64,000 bases of DNA from Mucilaginibacter psychrotolerans (GTDB lineage Bacteria; Bacteroidota; Bacteroidia; Sphingobacteriales; Sphingobacteriaceae), in assembly GCF_004519315.1 (NCBI RefSeq), contig NZ_SOZE01000005.1, forward strand, positions 111,190 through 175,189. The letters run 5' to 3'. Under the pieces are notes generated by a model. The model had not been told where the DNA came from. It did no database searches and saw only the letters and a program-made list of their open reading frames with translations. The position numbers and the translations under genes are program-made. This document shows positions 29,202 to 38,364 of the stretch, in pieces. Position 1 is the stretch's first letter, and each line of letters opens with the position of its first letter.

Positions 29202-29237
29202 AAAAGAGGCTTCCCCTTTTCAGGAAAAGCCTCTTTT
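29202..29237 (-). terminator. Intrinsic terminator or attenuator between susD and the VCBS gene
   Basis: Inverted repeat with perfect 11-bp arms (29202-29212 and 29227-29237) and a 14-nt loop that can pair further. Read on the minus strand the stem ends in a T-tract (CTCTTTTTTG). It is 17 bp past the susD stop at 29254 and 86 bp before the VCBS lipoprotein ATG, and would lower read-through from the SusCD unit into the downstream genes. Confidence 0.8.
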
Positions 29238-29253
29238 GCAATACCGGCTTTAT

Positions 29254-30981
29254 TTATTGGTAAGCCGGGTTTTGGGTTAGGTTCGGGTTTAAACCGATAG
29301 CCTGTTGCGGTATAGGCAATATATCGCGTCCTTCAGGCAAAGTAGTGATATAAACACCATGTGGCTTACCATCGGCAGTTGGGCCATATGGATAAGGCTG
29401 CGGTGTAGAAGTACTGTTGGTACCGTAAGCAGCTTTGATGAAAGCCGAAGCAACACCCGGACCAGCGCGGCGCAAATCGTAGAATACCGAGTATTCTGCA
29501 GTAAGCTCATGCCTGTACTCGCTCAATACCATCTGTAATGGATCGGTAATAGGCGCAGCAGCGGTACCATCGTATTTTAAGCCGTCCTGCATTACTGCCG
29601 GTGCGGTGCCGCCAAATGCGCGGTCCCTAACCAGTTTCAAATCGGCCATACCGCCGGCTACATCACCGGTACGTATTTTACATTCTGCACGGCTAAGCAA
29701 TACTTCGGCGTAACGCATCAGTATCTGGTTTTGCGAACCAAATATTACCTGTGCGCCGGTACTGCCTGTTAATTGCGGATCTCTCCATTTTTTAGCGTTG
29801 TAGTAGCCGGAACGTAACTGATCTGACACACCGTACCATGGTTTGGTTAGTGTACCAACTGTATTGATGATGGTTCCGTCATCTGCTTTATAGCGATCGT
29901 TACCGCTAGAAAAGCCTGCGGTTACGTTAGGGTAACCTTTTATGCCACCCCATTTTGCAATAATGCCCGGGCTTTTTATTTCGTCGCCAGGACCTGCAAC
30001 GGTTGCTTCTCTGCGTTTATCGCCTGCCTGATATGAGTACCAAAGACCCGGGTTTGCGTAATCGTAACCAAAACCCGATATTTCTTCTGGCCAGCTAAAG
30101 TCGTCTATCCAGGCAACTTCGCCGCCATTTTGCCAACCGCCATCCCAGCTTTGTGAGCCGGATACTTCAAATTGGATTTCGAATATCGATTCATCGTTGT
30201 TCTGATGATCGAATTCGTGTACATCCATAAAGGTTGGCAACAAATGGTAGTTATTGGTTAGTTCGGTATTGTTGAAAGCGGCTAATGCTGCAGTGTAGTC
30301 TTTCAACCACATTTGCGCAGCGCCTTCGTATGCATAAGCTGCTCCTTTTGTAGCACGGCCCAAATCAGCGGCAGGTAACACAGATTTAGATACCAACAGC
30401 GTTTCTGCCTTCTTCATATCGGCCACAACCTGTTTAAACACATCGTCCTGTGAGCTACGCGGGGTTAAGCCGTCTGTAACGGAGTTCAGTTCCAACGGTA
30501 CACCACCAAATGAGCCTGCAAGGTAATAGTAAGTCATGCCGCGCAAAAAGTAAGCTTCGCCGGTTAACCTATCTGCAAGGGCCGAAGTAACGATGCCTTT
30601 TTCCTTGGCATTCGCGATGATGCCGAATGCCGCATTGGCACGGGCAATGCTGATGTAGGCGTTGTTCCAAAGGGTAGAAAGCGCACCAAAGCTAGAGTTG
30701 ATCTGGTAGTTGTTCCAGGCCACATCGGCTCCGTAGTTATAAAAATCGTGCGTTTGGAAGTTAGCATAGTACCATATTGCTTTTTTAAGCAAGTCGCTGT
30801 TTTGGTAACCATCGTAGATACCGTTTACCAACGCTACTACGTCTCCTGATTTCTGGAAGGTAGCTTCTGCGGTAGACTTGAACCTGTTGGTTTGCGACAA
30901 AAAGTCCTTCTTACAAGCCAGTGGCATCATTAACGCCGCAGACAATGCTAAGAGGGTGAAGTTTTTCTTGTTAATTTTCAT
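29254..30981 (-). CDS. SusD/RagB-family nutrient-binding lipoprotein
   Basis: A 575-residue SusD-like surface lipoprotein that delivers the substrate to its SusC partner. The signal peptide ends at P-L-A-C23. TPR-like helices can be seen (ALADRLTGEAYFLRGMTYYYLAGSFGG; GRATKGAAYAYEGAAQMWLKDYTAAL), and the family's C-terminal part reads QILMRYAEVLLSRAEC, LKLVRDRAFGG, LSEYRHELTAEYSVFYDLRRAG and LPIPQQAIGLNPNLTQNPAY, the last being the usual SusD ending. 21 bp downstream of susC. The substrate cannot be deduced from the binding protein alone. Confidence 0.96.
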   Translation of the reverse strand: MKINKKNFTLLALSAALMMPLACKKDFLSQTNRFKSTAEATFQKSGDVVALVNGIYDGYQNSDLLKKAIWYYANFQTHDFYNYGADVAWNNYQINSSFGALSTLWNNAYISIARANAAFGIIANAKEKGIVTSALADRLTGEAYFLRGMTYYYLAGSFGGVPLELNSVTDGLTPRSSQDDVFKQVVADMKKAETLLVSKSVLPAADLGRATKGAAYAYEGAAQMWLKDYTAALAAFNNTELTNNYHLLPTFMDVHEFDHQNNDESIFEIQFEVSGSQSWDGGWQNGGEVAWIDDFSWPEEISGFGYDYANPGLWYSYQAGDKRREATVAGPGDEIKSPGIIAKWGGIKGYPNVTAGFSSGNDRYKADDGTIINTVGTLTKPWYGVSDQLRSGYYNAKKWRDPQLTGSTGAQVIFGSQNQILMRYAEVLLSRAECKIRTGDVAGGMADLKLVRDRAFGGTAPAVMQDGLKYDGTAAAPITDPLQMVLSEYRHELTAEYSVFYDLRRAGPGVASAFIKAAYGTNSTSTPQPYPYGPTADGKPHGVYITTLPEGRDILPIPQQAIGLNPNLTQNPAYQ

Positions 30982-31002
30982 ATCGTTAATATTTTTATCT
31001 TC

Positions 31003-34000
31003 TTATTTAAAAGTTACGTTTAAGCCCACAGTGTAGAATTTGGAACCCGGGAAGGTGCCGTTATCAATACCGTTTTGGGTTGCGTTACCGCCCTGAATGC
31101 CGATTTCCGGATCTAAGCCAGTGTAACTTGTAATTGTGAAGAGGTTCTGGGTAGAAACATACAACCTTACTTTAGCCACATTCACCTTGTCAGTAATAGA
31201 CTTAGGCAGGCTGTAACCAACAGTAACGTTTTTCAATTTAAGGAAGCTTCCGTTCTCAATCCAGGTGCTTGATGGTACGTTGCTCAGGATCAATGCATCG
31301 CTATAAGTAGCCCTTGTATAAACGTTTGATGGGTTTGTAGTCGTCCAGCGGTTTTCATAATATTGACGGCTAACGTTTTCAACGCCCACAAAACTTCTGT
31401 TCTGGAAACTTTGCAGCGAGCTTTGCTGATAGTTGAGAATTTTATTACCATAAACGCCGTAGAAGTAAGCGTTAAAATCAAACGCTTTGTACGAAAGATC
31501 AAGGTTTAAACCGCCATAGAATTTTGGAAGCGGGCTACCTAAACTCACCTGATCGTCTGTTGTTACGTGTCCATCGCCATTGGTATCTTCAAAATAACGG
31601 TCGCCCGGCGATGTAGCAGATTGGTAATAGTATGGATTAGACGGGAATTTAGCAGCTGCGGCTGCGTTAAGCGCATTTATCTGCGCCTGGGTTTGGAAGA
31701 TGCCTACGGTTTTATAACCATAAAACGAGCCTACAGGTTGACCAATATAAGTTTTGGTGTAGGTAAGATCAGACCAACCCGGGCCGGCTAATGTAGAACC
31801 ACCGGCTAAGCCACCAAAAACGGTAACATTATCGGTACCGGAAGTAAGGCTGGTAAGCCTGTTTTTGACAGCCGAGAAGCTTAAAGCAACGCCGTACTGC
31901 ACTTCGTTTACTTTATGACGGTAGTTGATACCTATCTCGATACCTTTATTCTCCATACTACCAACGTTGCGGGTAATATAGTTATACCCCGATTGAGCAG
32001 GAGCCGCCAGTGTCAACAAAAAGTCTTTTGAATCCCTTTTGAATAAATCGACAGTAAGGGTTAAATCGCCGTTTAATAAGCCTAAATCCATACCTATATC
32101 GGTCTGATAATCGGTTTCCCAACGCAGTTTATCATTTGCCGGCTGGCTTTGTGCTATACCACCCTGGTACAATTTATTAAAAGGGTAACCTAAGTTACCA
32201 CTGCTGGCTGCCGGTAAACCTGTTGAATAAAGCGCCTGGTACTGGAATGAACCAATAGAGCCCTGGTTACCAACTTTACCATAACTTCCCCTGAATTTCA
32301 GGTCAGTTAACCAGTTAACATTTTTCAGGAAAGGCTCTTCTTTGGCTCTCCAGGTAGCGCCGACAACCGGGAATACGCCGTATTTGTGGCCTTCGTCAAA
32401 TTTAGAAGAACCATCGCGCCTTACCGTACCATTAATAGAGTACCTATCCATAAAGCGGTAGGTTAACCTGCCGAACTGAGACGCTAAAGTAGTAATGGTT
32501 TTACCGTTGCCTTCAGCATCGAACTGCATGTTACTCAACTGGGCCAAATCGCGGATAACGCTGTTCTTTGGAATACCGCTGCCACCATTTGCAACATACG
32601 TAGTGCTTTGCTCAGAAACACCGCCTACAAAACTGATAGCATGCTGGCCAAAAGTTTTATCGTAAGATAAGGTGTTTTCCCAAAGCCATTCAAAAGTATT
32701 GTTCTGGCGTTGGCTATACAATGCATTGGTTGGCACGGCACCTGGGTATTGCTGCTGTATGCGCGTATCTTCAGGCTGGAAGTAAGAACCTGAATAGGTG
32801 TTAAGCCGTACACCTGCGTTTGTTTTGATCTTAAGCCCATCAATAATCGTAGCTTCTAAAGAAGAGTTGGTTAGCAAAAGGTTGCCAATGTTCTCATATT
32901 CGTTGTTTTCGATACTGTAAAGCGGGTTGTTATACTTAGCAGTATAGGTATTGATAGGGTTGTAAAAACCATAATTGCCGTTTGCATCTTTAATCTGGCT
33001 GGTTGCGCTGTTACCACCATCTAATGTTGGGATAAGCTGCGTTAAGTTACCCAATGCACCGGTACCGTAAGGATTGCTGCTGGTTTGGTAAGTGTATTTG
33101 GCACTCGTAGAAGATTTAAGCCATTTTGTAGCCTGGTAATCTGAGTTAAGACCCAATGTTACCCTTTTGAAATACGAACCTACTACGATACCTTTTTGAT
33201 CGTAGTAACCGATAGATGCCGCAGTTTGTACCTTGTCGCTACCGCCACGTACAGCTATGCTGTAGCTTTGGGTTTTACCGGTACGGTAAAGTGCGCTCTG
33301 CCAATCGGCAGTAGTAAGCGAGCTTGGGTTGCGCCAGTTGGCCAGTTCAACAAAGTTTGCGTCTGCATCACCAATTTCGTTGGCCAGTGTAGCCCATTGC
33401 TGTGCATTCAAAAGATCGTATTTTTTAGGTTGCGCCTGGAAAGAGTTGTAAGCGTCAACAGTTAGTTGAACGCCATCTTTCCGGCCTTTTTTGGTAGTAA
33501 TGATAACAACACCATTTGCTCCGCGTATACCGTATATGGCGGTGGCCGATGCATCTTTCAATACATCTATAGTAGCAATATCATTAGTGTTGAAGTTGTT
33601 AATACCTCCATCAAGCGGGTAACCATCTACCACATAAAGTGGGTTGTTACCGCCGCTGGCTAAACTACCAACACCCCTTATCAGGATAGTAGTATTACCG
33701 CCCGGCGCGCCGTCGTTAGCCGTAACCTGCACACCTGGCGCGCGGCCCTGCAAAGCAAGATCTAACGATGGTACAGGCAATTTAGCAATGGTTTCGGCAC
33801 TTACAGAGCTCACGGCACCGTTAAGGTCCTTACGTTTTGAGGTACCGTAACCAATAACCACCACTTCGTTCAGTGCGCTTACGTTAGATTCGAGCCTGAT
33901 GGTGTAAGTATTAGCGGCACCAACGGCAACTTCTTTAGTAGTGTAGCCGATAACACTTACCAAAAGGGTTGGGTTACCCGTAACTGATAATTTAAACGCG

Positions 34001-34194
34001 CCGTTAATATCGGTCATAACGCCGGTGGTTGTTCCTTTGATAGAAACAGACGCACCGGGAACCACTCCATCGGCAGAGGTAACGGTACCTGAAATCTGCC
34101 TGGATTGGGCAAAACTGGCTAAACTCATCAAGCAAAATGATAAGCTTAAACCAAGTAGTACCACAAGATTTTTCAATTGTAATTTTCTCATCAT
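31003..34194 (-). CDS. SusC/RagA-family TonB-dependent outer-membrane transporter
   Basis: A 1063-residue TonB-dependent receptor. Signal peptide (two Met at the start, cleavage near SLASFAQ), a carboxypeptidase-regulatory-like domain (ISGTVTSADGVVPGASVSIKGTTTG), the SusC linker NEVVVIGYGTSKRKDLNGAVSSV, the plug (LQGRAPGVQVTANDGAPGGNTTILIRGVGS; VVDGYPL; DVLKDASATAIYGIRGANGVVIITTKKG), and a 22-strand barrel ending KFYTVGLNVTFK. It is the first gene of the locus, with SusD 21 bp downstream. It imports oligosaccharide bound by SusD. No anti-sigma/ECF or hybrid two-component regulator gene is adjacent, so control is unclear; two repeats in the leader may matter. Confidence 0.97.
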   Translation of the reverse strand: MMRKLQLKNLVVLLGLSLSFCLMSLASFAQSRQISGTVTSADGVVPGASVSIKGTTTGVMTDINGAFKLSVTGNPTLLVSVIGYTTKEVAVGAANTYTIRLESNVSALNEVVVIGYGTSKRKDLNGAVSSVSAETIAKLPVPSLDLALQGRAPGVQVTANDGAPGGNTTILIRGVGSLASGGNNPLYVVDGYPLDGGINNFNTNDIATIDVLKDASATAIYGIRGANGVVIITTKKGRKDGVQLTVDAYNSFQAQPKKYDLLNAQQWATLANEIGDADANFVELANWRNPSSLTTADWQSALYRTGKTQSYSIAVRGGSDKVQTAASIGYYDQKGIVVGSYFKRVTLGLNSDYQATKWLKSSTSAKYTYQTSSNPYGTGALGNLTQLIPTLDGGNSATSQIKDANGNYGFYNPINTYTAKYNNPLYSIENNEYENIGNLLLTNSSLEATIIDGLKIKTNAGVRLNTYSGSYFQPEDTRIQQQYPGAVPTNALYSQRQNNTFEWLWENTLSYDKTFGQHAISFVGGVSEQSTTYVANGGSGIPKNSVIRDLAQLSNMQFDAEGNGKTITTLASQFGRLTYRFMDRYSINGTVRRDGSSKFDEGHKYGVFPVVGATWRAKEEPFLKNVNWLTDLKFRGSYGKVGNQGSIGSFQYQALYSTGLPAASSGNLGYPFNKLYQGGIAQSQPANDKLRWETDYQTDIGMDLGLLNGDLTLTVDLFKRDSKDFLLTLAAPAQSGYNYITRNVGSMENKGIEIGINYRHKVNEVQYGVALSFSAVKNRLTSLTSGTDNVTVFGGLAGGSTLAGPGWSDLTYTKTYIGQPVGSFYGYKTVGIFQTQAQINALNAAAAAKFPSNPYYYQSATSPGDRYFEDTNGDGHVTTDDQVSLGSPLPKFYGGLNLDLSYKAFDFNAYFYGVYGNKILNYQQSSLQSFQNRSFVGVENVSRQYYENRWTTTNPSNVYTRATYSDALILSNVPSSTWIENGSFLKLKNVTVGYSLPKSITDKVNVAKVRLYVSTQNLFTITSYTGLDPEIGIQGGNATQNGIDNGTFPGSKFYTVGLNVTFK

Positions 34195-35086
34195 ACATTA
34201 ATTTTTCTAATAGTTTAATTGGTTGTGATAAAAAGGCGCTACGGTTTGCACCTTAATCATCGGAAGTAAAAGTATTGGAGTAAATTAGGAGATAATACCA
34301 CAAATGTTAACGTTTATAGAACAAATGTTAAGGGTTGATTTTTAAACCGTGGATTAATCAATTTCTCTTAAGTAGTACTATAAACATAGTAATTTATTTT
34401 TGATTAAAATTATTTCTTTTTGAAAAACACAAAGCAATCGAATGCATAAATAAAGACGATTAGTTAGCCAATAAGCGCATTATTGGTTATCAAATAGCGT
34501 ATTGCAGGGCCGGTGATAGCTACGGAAAGCAAAATGCGTGGCAAACCAAAAAGGGGGGGATAAGCGTGATTAATTATCAGGGTGCGCTAATTGGATTGAT
34601 ATAGTATTGCGTGGTTACTTTTTAAAGAAGGTAAAAAAGCTCTTGACTGAGGTAGCGAAAAGTGCGCTTTTCAAACGCCATTTAAAAGAAATCATATCGA
34701 CGCACTTTTTAAAGTATTTTAAGAAGACCGAAGTAACATGTACAGGTTGAGCAATAAAACACCAGGAAATATGTATTGATGCATGTTTTATCAGAAGCCC
34801 GCCCTATCCATTCACCAGTTGCATGGCCAGCCCAGGAGCACCTTAGCAATCGATATATAGAAAGGGCTTAGCAATGCCGAATAAGCTCCATCATAAAACA
34901 TGGAATTATGCGCATATAAGGTTGGTACTGCCTTTAGTACGCACAGGGTATTTGCAGACATGCTTTAGGCAGTCATCCCGGTCAAATCCGTCGGCTTTGT
35001 GTAAAAAATAAGTCGTAAATGGGTTTGGTGGCGAAGTAAGTATATCAAATCGGTTCGTATTGGCTATATTGCACAAGCGCAGCATA
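34195..35086. other. Gene-free stretch of about 890 bp
   Basis: No open frame of convincing length is found on either strand. The left part must hold the susC promoter and carries two direct repeats. The middle part has a 9-bp inverted repeat (34658-34666 with 34701-34709) in an AT-rich setting. The right part is the leader of the plus-strand gene at 35087. The length and lack of coding potential leave room for a small RNA, but I see no specific structure to support one. Confidence 0.6.
34301..34331. promoter_or_regulatory. Direct repeats upstream of susC, possible operator
   Basis: CAAATGTTAA occurs at 34301-34310 and again at 34322-34331. The 21-bp spacing equals two turns of B-DNA, so both copies face the same side of the helix. 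They lie about 107 and 128 bp upstream of the susC ATG at 34194, a typical position for regulator binding. Confidence 0.4.
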
Positions 35087-36250
35087 ATGTTAAAGCCAAC
35101 CCGCTATATCACACCTAAGGTAAAAGCAGTAGTAATTACGGCCTTGTTGCTGTGCGCGCAATTATGCCTTAAGGCGCAGGTATATTCGGCTGCTAAATAC
35201 GATGCGGTTGATACCACGGGGAGATACCTTAAAGATGCGCAAAACCCTGGCTTTAGCATAAATAATCAGCCTGCAAGTAACCTCGCCCTGAAGGATCCCG
35301 GCCTGGAGCAGGATTTGCAAGTAAAACTGAGCAAATCGGCCGAACGGAAACTGCTGATGCAGCGCCTTAAGCAACTGAACATTAGTACCGACGTTGATGC
35401 CAACCAATCCAACAAAAAGCTGCTTTATAACCTGGCCAACGCATTTGCCAGGCTAAAAATGTACTCGCTGGCCATGAAATGCTTTTTCAAAACCATGCAG
35501 TACAATCAGCACGATACCAGGGCTGATACATTGATGCAGGCCCCTGCAGATTCTCTCGCCGCCGATAGTACCGATCTGGACGAACGCTACCTTAACTTCA
35601 ATGCGGTAGATGATACCCTGCTGGCCCGGCAGCCGGCAGTGCTTTTGCCTGCAACCACCGAGCCGCGCAGCCCTAAAATAACCTACCAACGAATATCAGA
35701 TACCTTTAAGGATGGCAAAAAGGCAGTAGTCTACGCCATGCTGATGCATGTAAAACAGCCCGTTGCCGGCAAACCCAAGGTTTATCGTTTCACCAACTCG
35801 GGGCATACCTTTATTACGCTCATCAAATACAACAGCGATTCTACCTACGTATCGCTGTCGTTCGGCTTTTATCCCTATAAGAACCACCCGCTTGCCGGCT
35901 CGCCCTTATTCCCCTCATCCCCATCTGGCTACCGCGACGATACGCAGCACAAGTGGGACGAAGTGGCGGGAAAATTCATTTCGCGGCGTAAGTTTGAGAA
36001 AATACTGGCACTTACACAGAAATACGCAGGACTAAAATACCACCTCAGTAAAAACAACTGTACCGATTTTAGCCTGAATGCTGCCCTTGTGGCCGATTTA
36101 AAGGTAAACGGAACCACAGGCAAATGGCCGCTTGGCCATGGCAATAACCCCGGCACTACCGGGCAAAGCATGCTGCAAGGCAAGATAACTGACGGCAACA
36201 AACCCGATTTGGATGAGGTGTTTGTTGACGATACGGTAGGGAAGCCGTAA
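35087..36250 (+). CDS. Exported protein, predicted permuted papain-like fold (DUF4105/LRAT-like)
   Basis: A 387-residue exported protein. ATG 35087 gives a signal peptide (KVKAVVITALLLCAQLCLKAQ). The first half has helical repeats (LMQRLKQLNISTDV; LYNLANAFARLKMYSLAMKCFFKTMQYN), perhaps one TPR-like pair. The second half reads YRFTNSGHTFITLIKYNSDSTYVSLSFGFYP and, later, LALTQKYAGLKYHLSKNNCTDFSLNAAL. A His followed about 90-100 residues later by N-N-C-T-D-F is the order of catalytic residues in permuted papain-like proteins (YiiX, LRAT, DUF4105). The function is therefore a tentative amidase, peptidase or acyltransferase in the envelope. It is alone, with 294 bp to the next gene. Confidence 0.6.
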   Translation: MLKPTRYITPKVKAVVITALLLCAQLCLKAQVYSAAKYDAVDTTGRYLKDAQNPGFSINNQPASNLALKDPGLEQDLQVKLSKSAERKLLMQRLKQLNISTDVDANQSNKKLLYNLANAFARLKMYSLAMKCFFKTMQYNQHDTRADTLMQAPADSLAADSTDLDERYLNFNAVDDTLLARQPAVLLPATTEPRSPKITYQRISDTFKDGKKAVVYAMLMHVKQPVAGKPKVYRFTNSGHTFITLIKYNSDSTYVSLSFGFYPYKNHPLAGSPLFPSSPSGYRDDTQHKWDEVAGKFISRRKFEKILALTQKYAGLKYHLSKNNCTDFSLNAALVADLKVNGTTGKWPLGHGNNPGTTGQSMLQGKITDGNKPDLDEVFVDDTVGKP

Positions 36251-36256
36251 AAATTT

Positions 36257-36363
36257 TGTCTGAACTCGAATTTTAAGGAATTTTCTGAATAGACAGAATA
36301 AAATCCCGGCATTTGAAAAGCTTCTGTAAATTCCATGAATTCCCCCAAATTCGAGTTCAGACA
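36257..36363. repeat. Inverted pair of the AAATTCGAGTTCAGACA dispersed repeat
   Basis: The motif TGTCTGAACTCGAATTT begins at 36257 and its exact reverse complement lies at 36347-36363. Between the arms are shorter related words (TTTCTGAATAGACAGAAT, TTCTGTAAATTCC). The same 17-bp word recurs at 62930-62946 and, in shorter form, at 62968-62981, both intergenic. It looks like a small non-coding dispersed element that can fold as a hairpin, here just after the stop of the gene at 36250. Confidence 0.7.
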
Positions 36364-36544
36364 TTTCTCCCTCTCCTACAAAAATCTCCCCCCTCTGCTA
36401 AACAAAATACTGCTTTTGCTTATTCTATTATTCCTATGTTAATATTGTGTGATAGAATAAACCTCGCCATTCTTAAAATACAATTTTATTATCATATTTG
36501 GATGTAAGAATCCTATTAACCGAAAAATACAACCAATAACTACT

Positions 36545-38281
36545 ATGCAGGAATTAGACCCTACCATCCTTCAGAAAGCCAACTCATGGCTTGAGGGGAA
36601 TTATGATGCCGACGTAAAGGCACAAATTCAGAAACTGATAGACGATAAAGCGTATACAGAACTTACCGACTCGTTTTACCGCGACCTGGAGTTTGGTACC
36701 GGCGGCCTGCGCGGCATTATGGGCCCTGGTAGCAACCGTATCAATAAATACACCATCGGCTCGGCTACCCAGGGTTTGGCCAACTACCTTAAAAAGACCT
36801 ACCCCGGCGAAAAAATAAAAGTGGCCATTGCGCATGATAGCCGCAACAATGCCGACCTGTTCTCTACCATTACTGCCAACGTTTTCTCGGCAAACGATAT
36901 CCACGTTTATTACTTTAAGGCCCTGCGCCCCACGCCCGAGCTTTCTTTCGCGGTGCGCCACTTTGGTTGCAAAAGCGGCGTGATGCTTACCGCATCGCAT
37001 AACCCTAAAGAGTATAACGGCTACAAAGCCTACGGCGACGACGGCGGCCAGTTTGTGGCCCCGCATGATGCTGCCGTAATGGATGAAGTTGCCAAGATAA
37101 AAAGCATCGATGAGGTGAAGTTTACCCGTGTTGATGCCAACATAGAAGAAATTGGCGAAGAAGTAGACGCCCTTTACCTGGATAACATCACCACCCTTTC
37201 GGTTTCGCCGGATGCCATTAAGCGCCAAAAGGACCTGAAGATCGTGTTCTCCCCTATCCATGGCACGGGTATCACTTTGGTGCCGCAGGCTTTGGAGCGT
37301 TTCGGTTTCGAGAACGTGATTTTGGTAGATGAGCAAACCACGCCCGATGGCAACTTTCCTACCGTGGTTTACCCTAACCCCGAGGAAAAAGAGGCCCTTA
37401 CCCTGGCCCTTAAAAAAGCACAGGACACCGATGCCGACCTGGTACTGGCTACCGACCCGGATGCCGACCGCGTGGGCATAGCCGTAAAAAATACTGACGG
37501 CGAATTTGTACTGCTGAATGGCAACCAAACCGGTACCATGCTCATCAACTACCTGCTTACCGCCTGGGAAGAAAAAGGCAAGCTTACCGGCAAGGAGTAC
37601 ATCGTAAAAACCATTGTAACTACTTACCTGATAGATGCTATAGCAGCAGCCAAAAATGTAACCTGCTATAATACGCTCACGGGCTTTAAATACATTGGCG
37701 AGCTGATGACCAAATTCGAAGGCCAACAAACTTTTATCGGTGGTGGCGAAGAAAGCTACGGTTACCTCATTGGCGATTTTGTGCGCGATAAGGATGCCGT
37801 TGTTTCCAGCGCATTTATTGCCGAGATGACCGCTTACTATAAAGACAAAGGCAGCAGCCTGTTCGAAGCCCTGCTGGATACTTATGTACAATACGGTTTC
37901 TACAAAGAAAAACTGATATCGCTTACTAAAAAAGGAAAGACCGGTGCTGAGGAGATTGTGGCCATGATGGAAACTTTCCGCAACAACCCGCCTGCCGAGT
38001 TGGGCGGCTCTAAAGTGATTACCCTGAAAGATTACGAAAAGAGCGTGGAAACCGACCTGACCACCAACACCAGCAAACCGATAGAACTGCCAACCTCAGA
38101 TGTATTGCAGTTTATAACCGCTGATGGCAGCATCATCTCGGCCCGCCCAAGCGGAACCGAGCCAAAGATCAAATTCTATTGCAGCGTAAACGGCAAACTG
38201 GCCAGCAAAGAAGCCTACGCCGAAACGGATAAGCTGCTGGATGAAAAGATTAATACGATAATGAAGGATTTGGGGGTGTAA
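36545..38281 (+). CDS. Phosphohexomutase (phosphoglucomutase/phosphomannomutase family)
   Basis: A 578-residue cytoplasmic alpha-D-phosphohexomutase, interconverting hexose 1- and 6-phosphates (glucose or mannose). Domain 1 has the phosphoserine loop T-A-S151-H-N-P with EYNGYKAY after it; domain 2 the Mg loop D304-P-D-A-D-R309; domain 3 the sugar loop GGGEESYGYLIGDF; domain 4 the phosphate loop RPSGTEPKIKFY. Length and the N-terminal FGTGGLRGIMGPGSNRIN are those of the PgcA-like branch common in Bacteroidota. It would feed nucleotide-sugar synthesis, including for the polysaccharide locus, but is not next to it. ATG at 36545; strong terminator downstream. Confidence 0.95.
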   Translation: MQELDPTILQKANSWLEGNYDADVKAQIQKLIDDKAYTELTDSFYRDLEFGTGGLRGIMGPGSNRINKYTIGSATQGLANYLKKTYPGEKIKVAIAHDSRNNADLFSTITANVFSANDIHVYYFKALRPTPELSFAVRHFGCKSGVMLTASHNPKEYNGYKAYGDDGGQFVAPHDAAVMDEVAKIKSIDEVKFTRVDANIEEIGEEVDALYLDNITTLSVSPDAIKRQKDLKIVFSPIHGTGITLVPQALERFGFENVILVDEQTTPDGNFPTVVYPNPEEKEALTLALKKAQDTDADLVLATDPDADRVGIAVKNTDGEFVLLNGNQTGTMLINYLLTAWEEKGKLTGKEYIVKTIVTTYLIDAIAAAKNVTCYNTLTGFKYIGELMTKFEGQQTFIGGGEESYGYLIGDFVRDKDAVVSSAFIAEMTAYYKDKGSSLFEALLDTYVQYGFYKEKLISLTKKGKTGAEEIVAMMETFRNNPPAELGGSKVITLKDYEKSVETDLTTNTSKPIELPTSDVLQFITADGSIISARPSGTEPKIKFYCSVNGKLASKEAYAETDKLLDEKINTIMKDLGV

Positions 38282-38304
38282 GCTCTCCGTTCATTTGACA
38301 TTTG

Positions 38305-38338
38305 AAAGCCACCGGTTGAGAGACTGGTGGCTTTTTTT
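38305..38338 (+). terminator. Rho-independent terminator after the phosphohexomutase gene
   Basis: Stem of 12 bp with one G-T pair (38305-38316 with 38323-38334), a 6-nt loop, and seven T in a row at 38332-38338. It begins 24 bp beyond the stop codon at 38281 and closes this transcription unit before the AT-rich island. Confidence 0.9.
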
Positions 38339-38364
38339 GTTGAGCAAATTATTTAATTTAGTGT

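Noticed and set aside
36584..37891. Long open frame (435 codons) on the minus strand
   Set aside because: Lies entirely antisense to the phosphohexomutase gene, whose catalytic motifs are all intact; the translated product has no recognisable motif.
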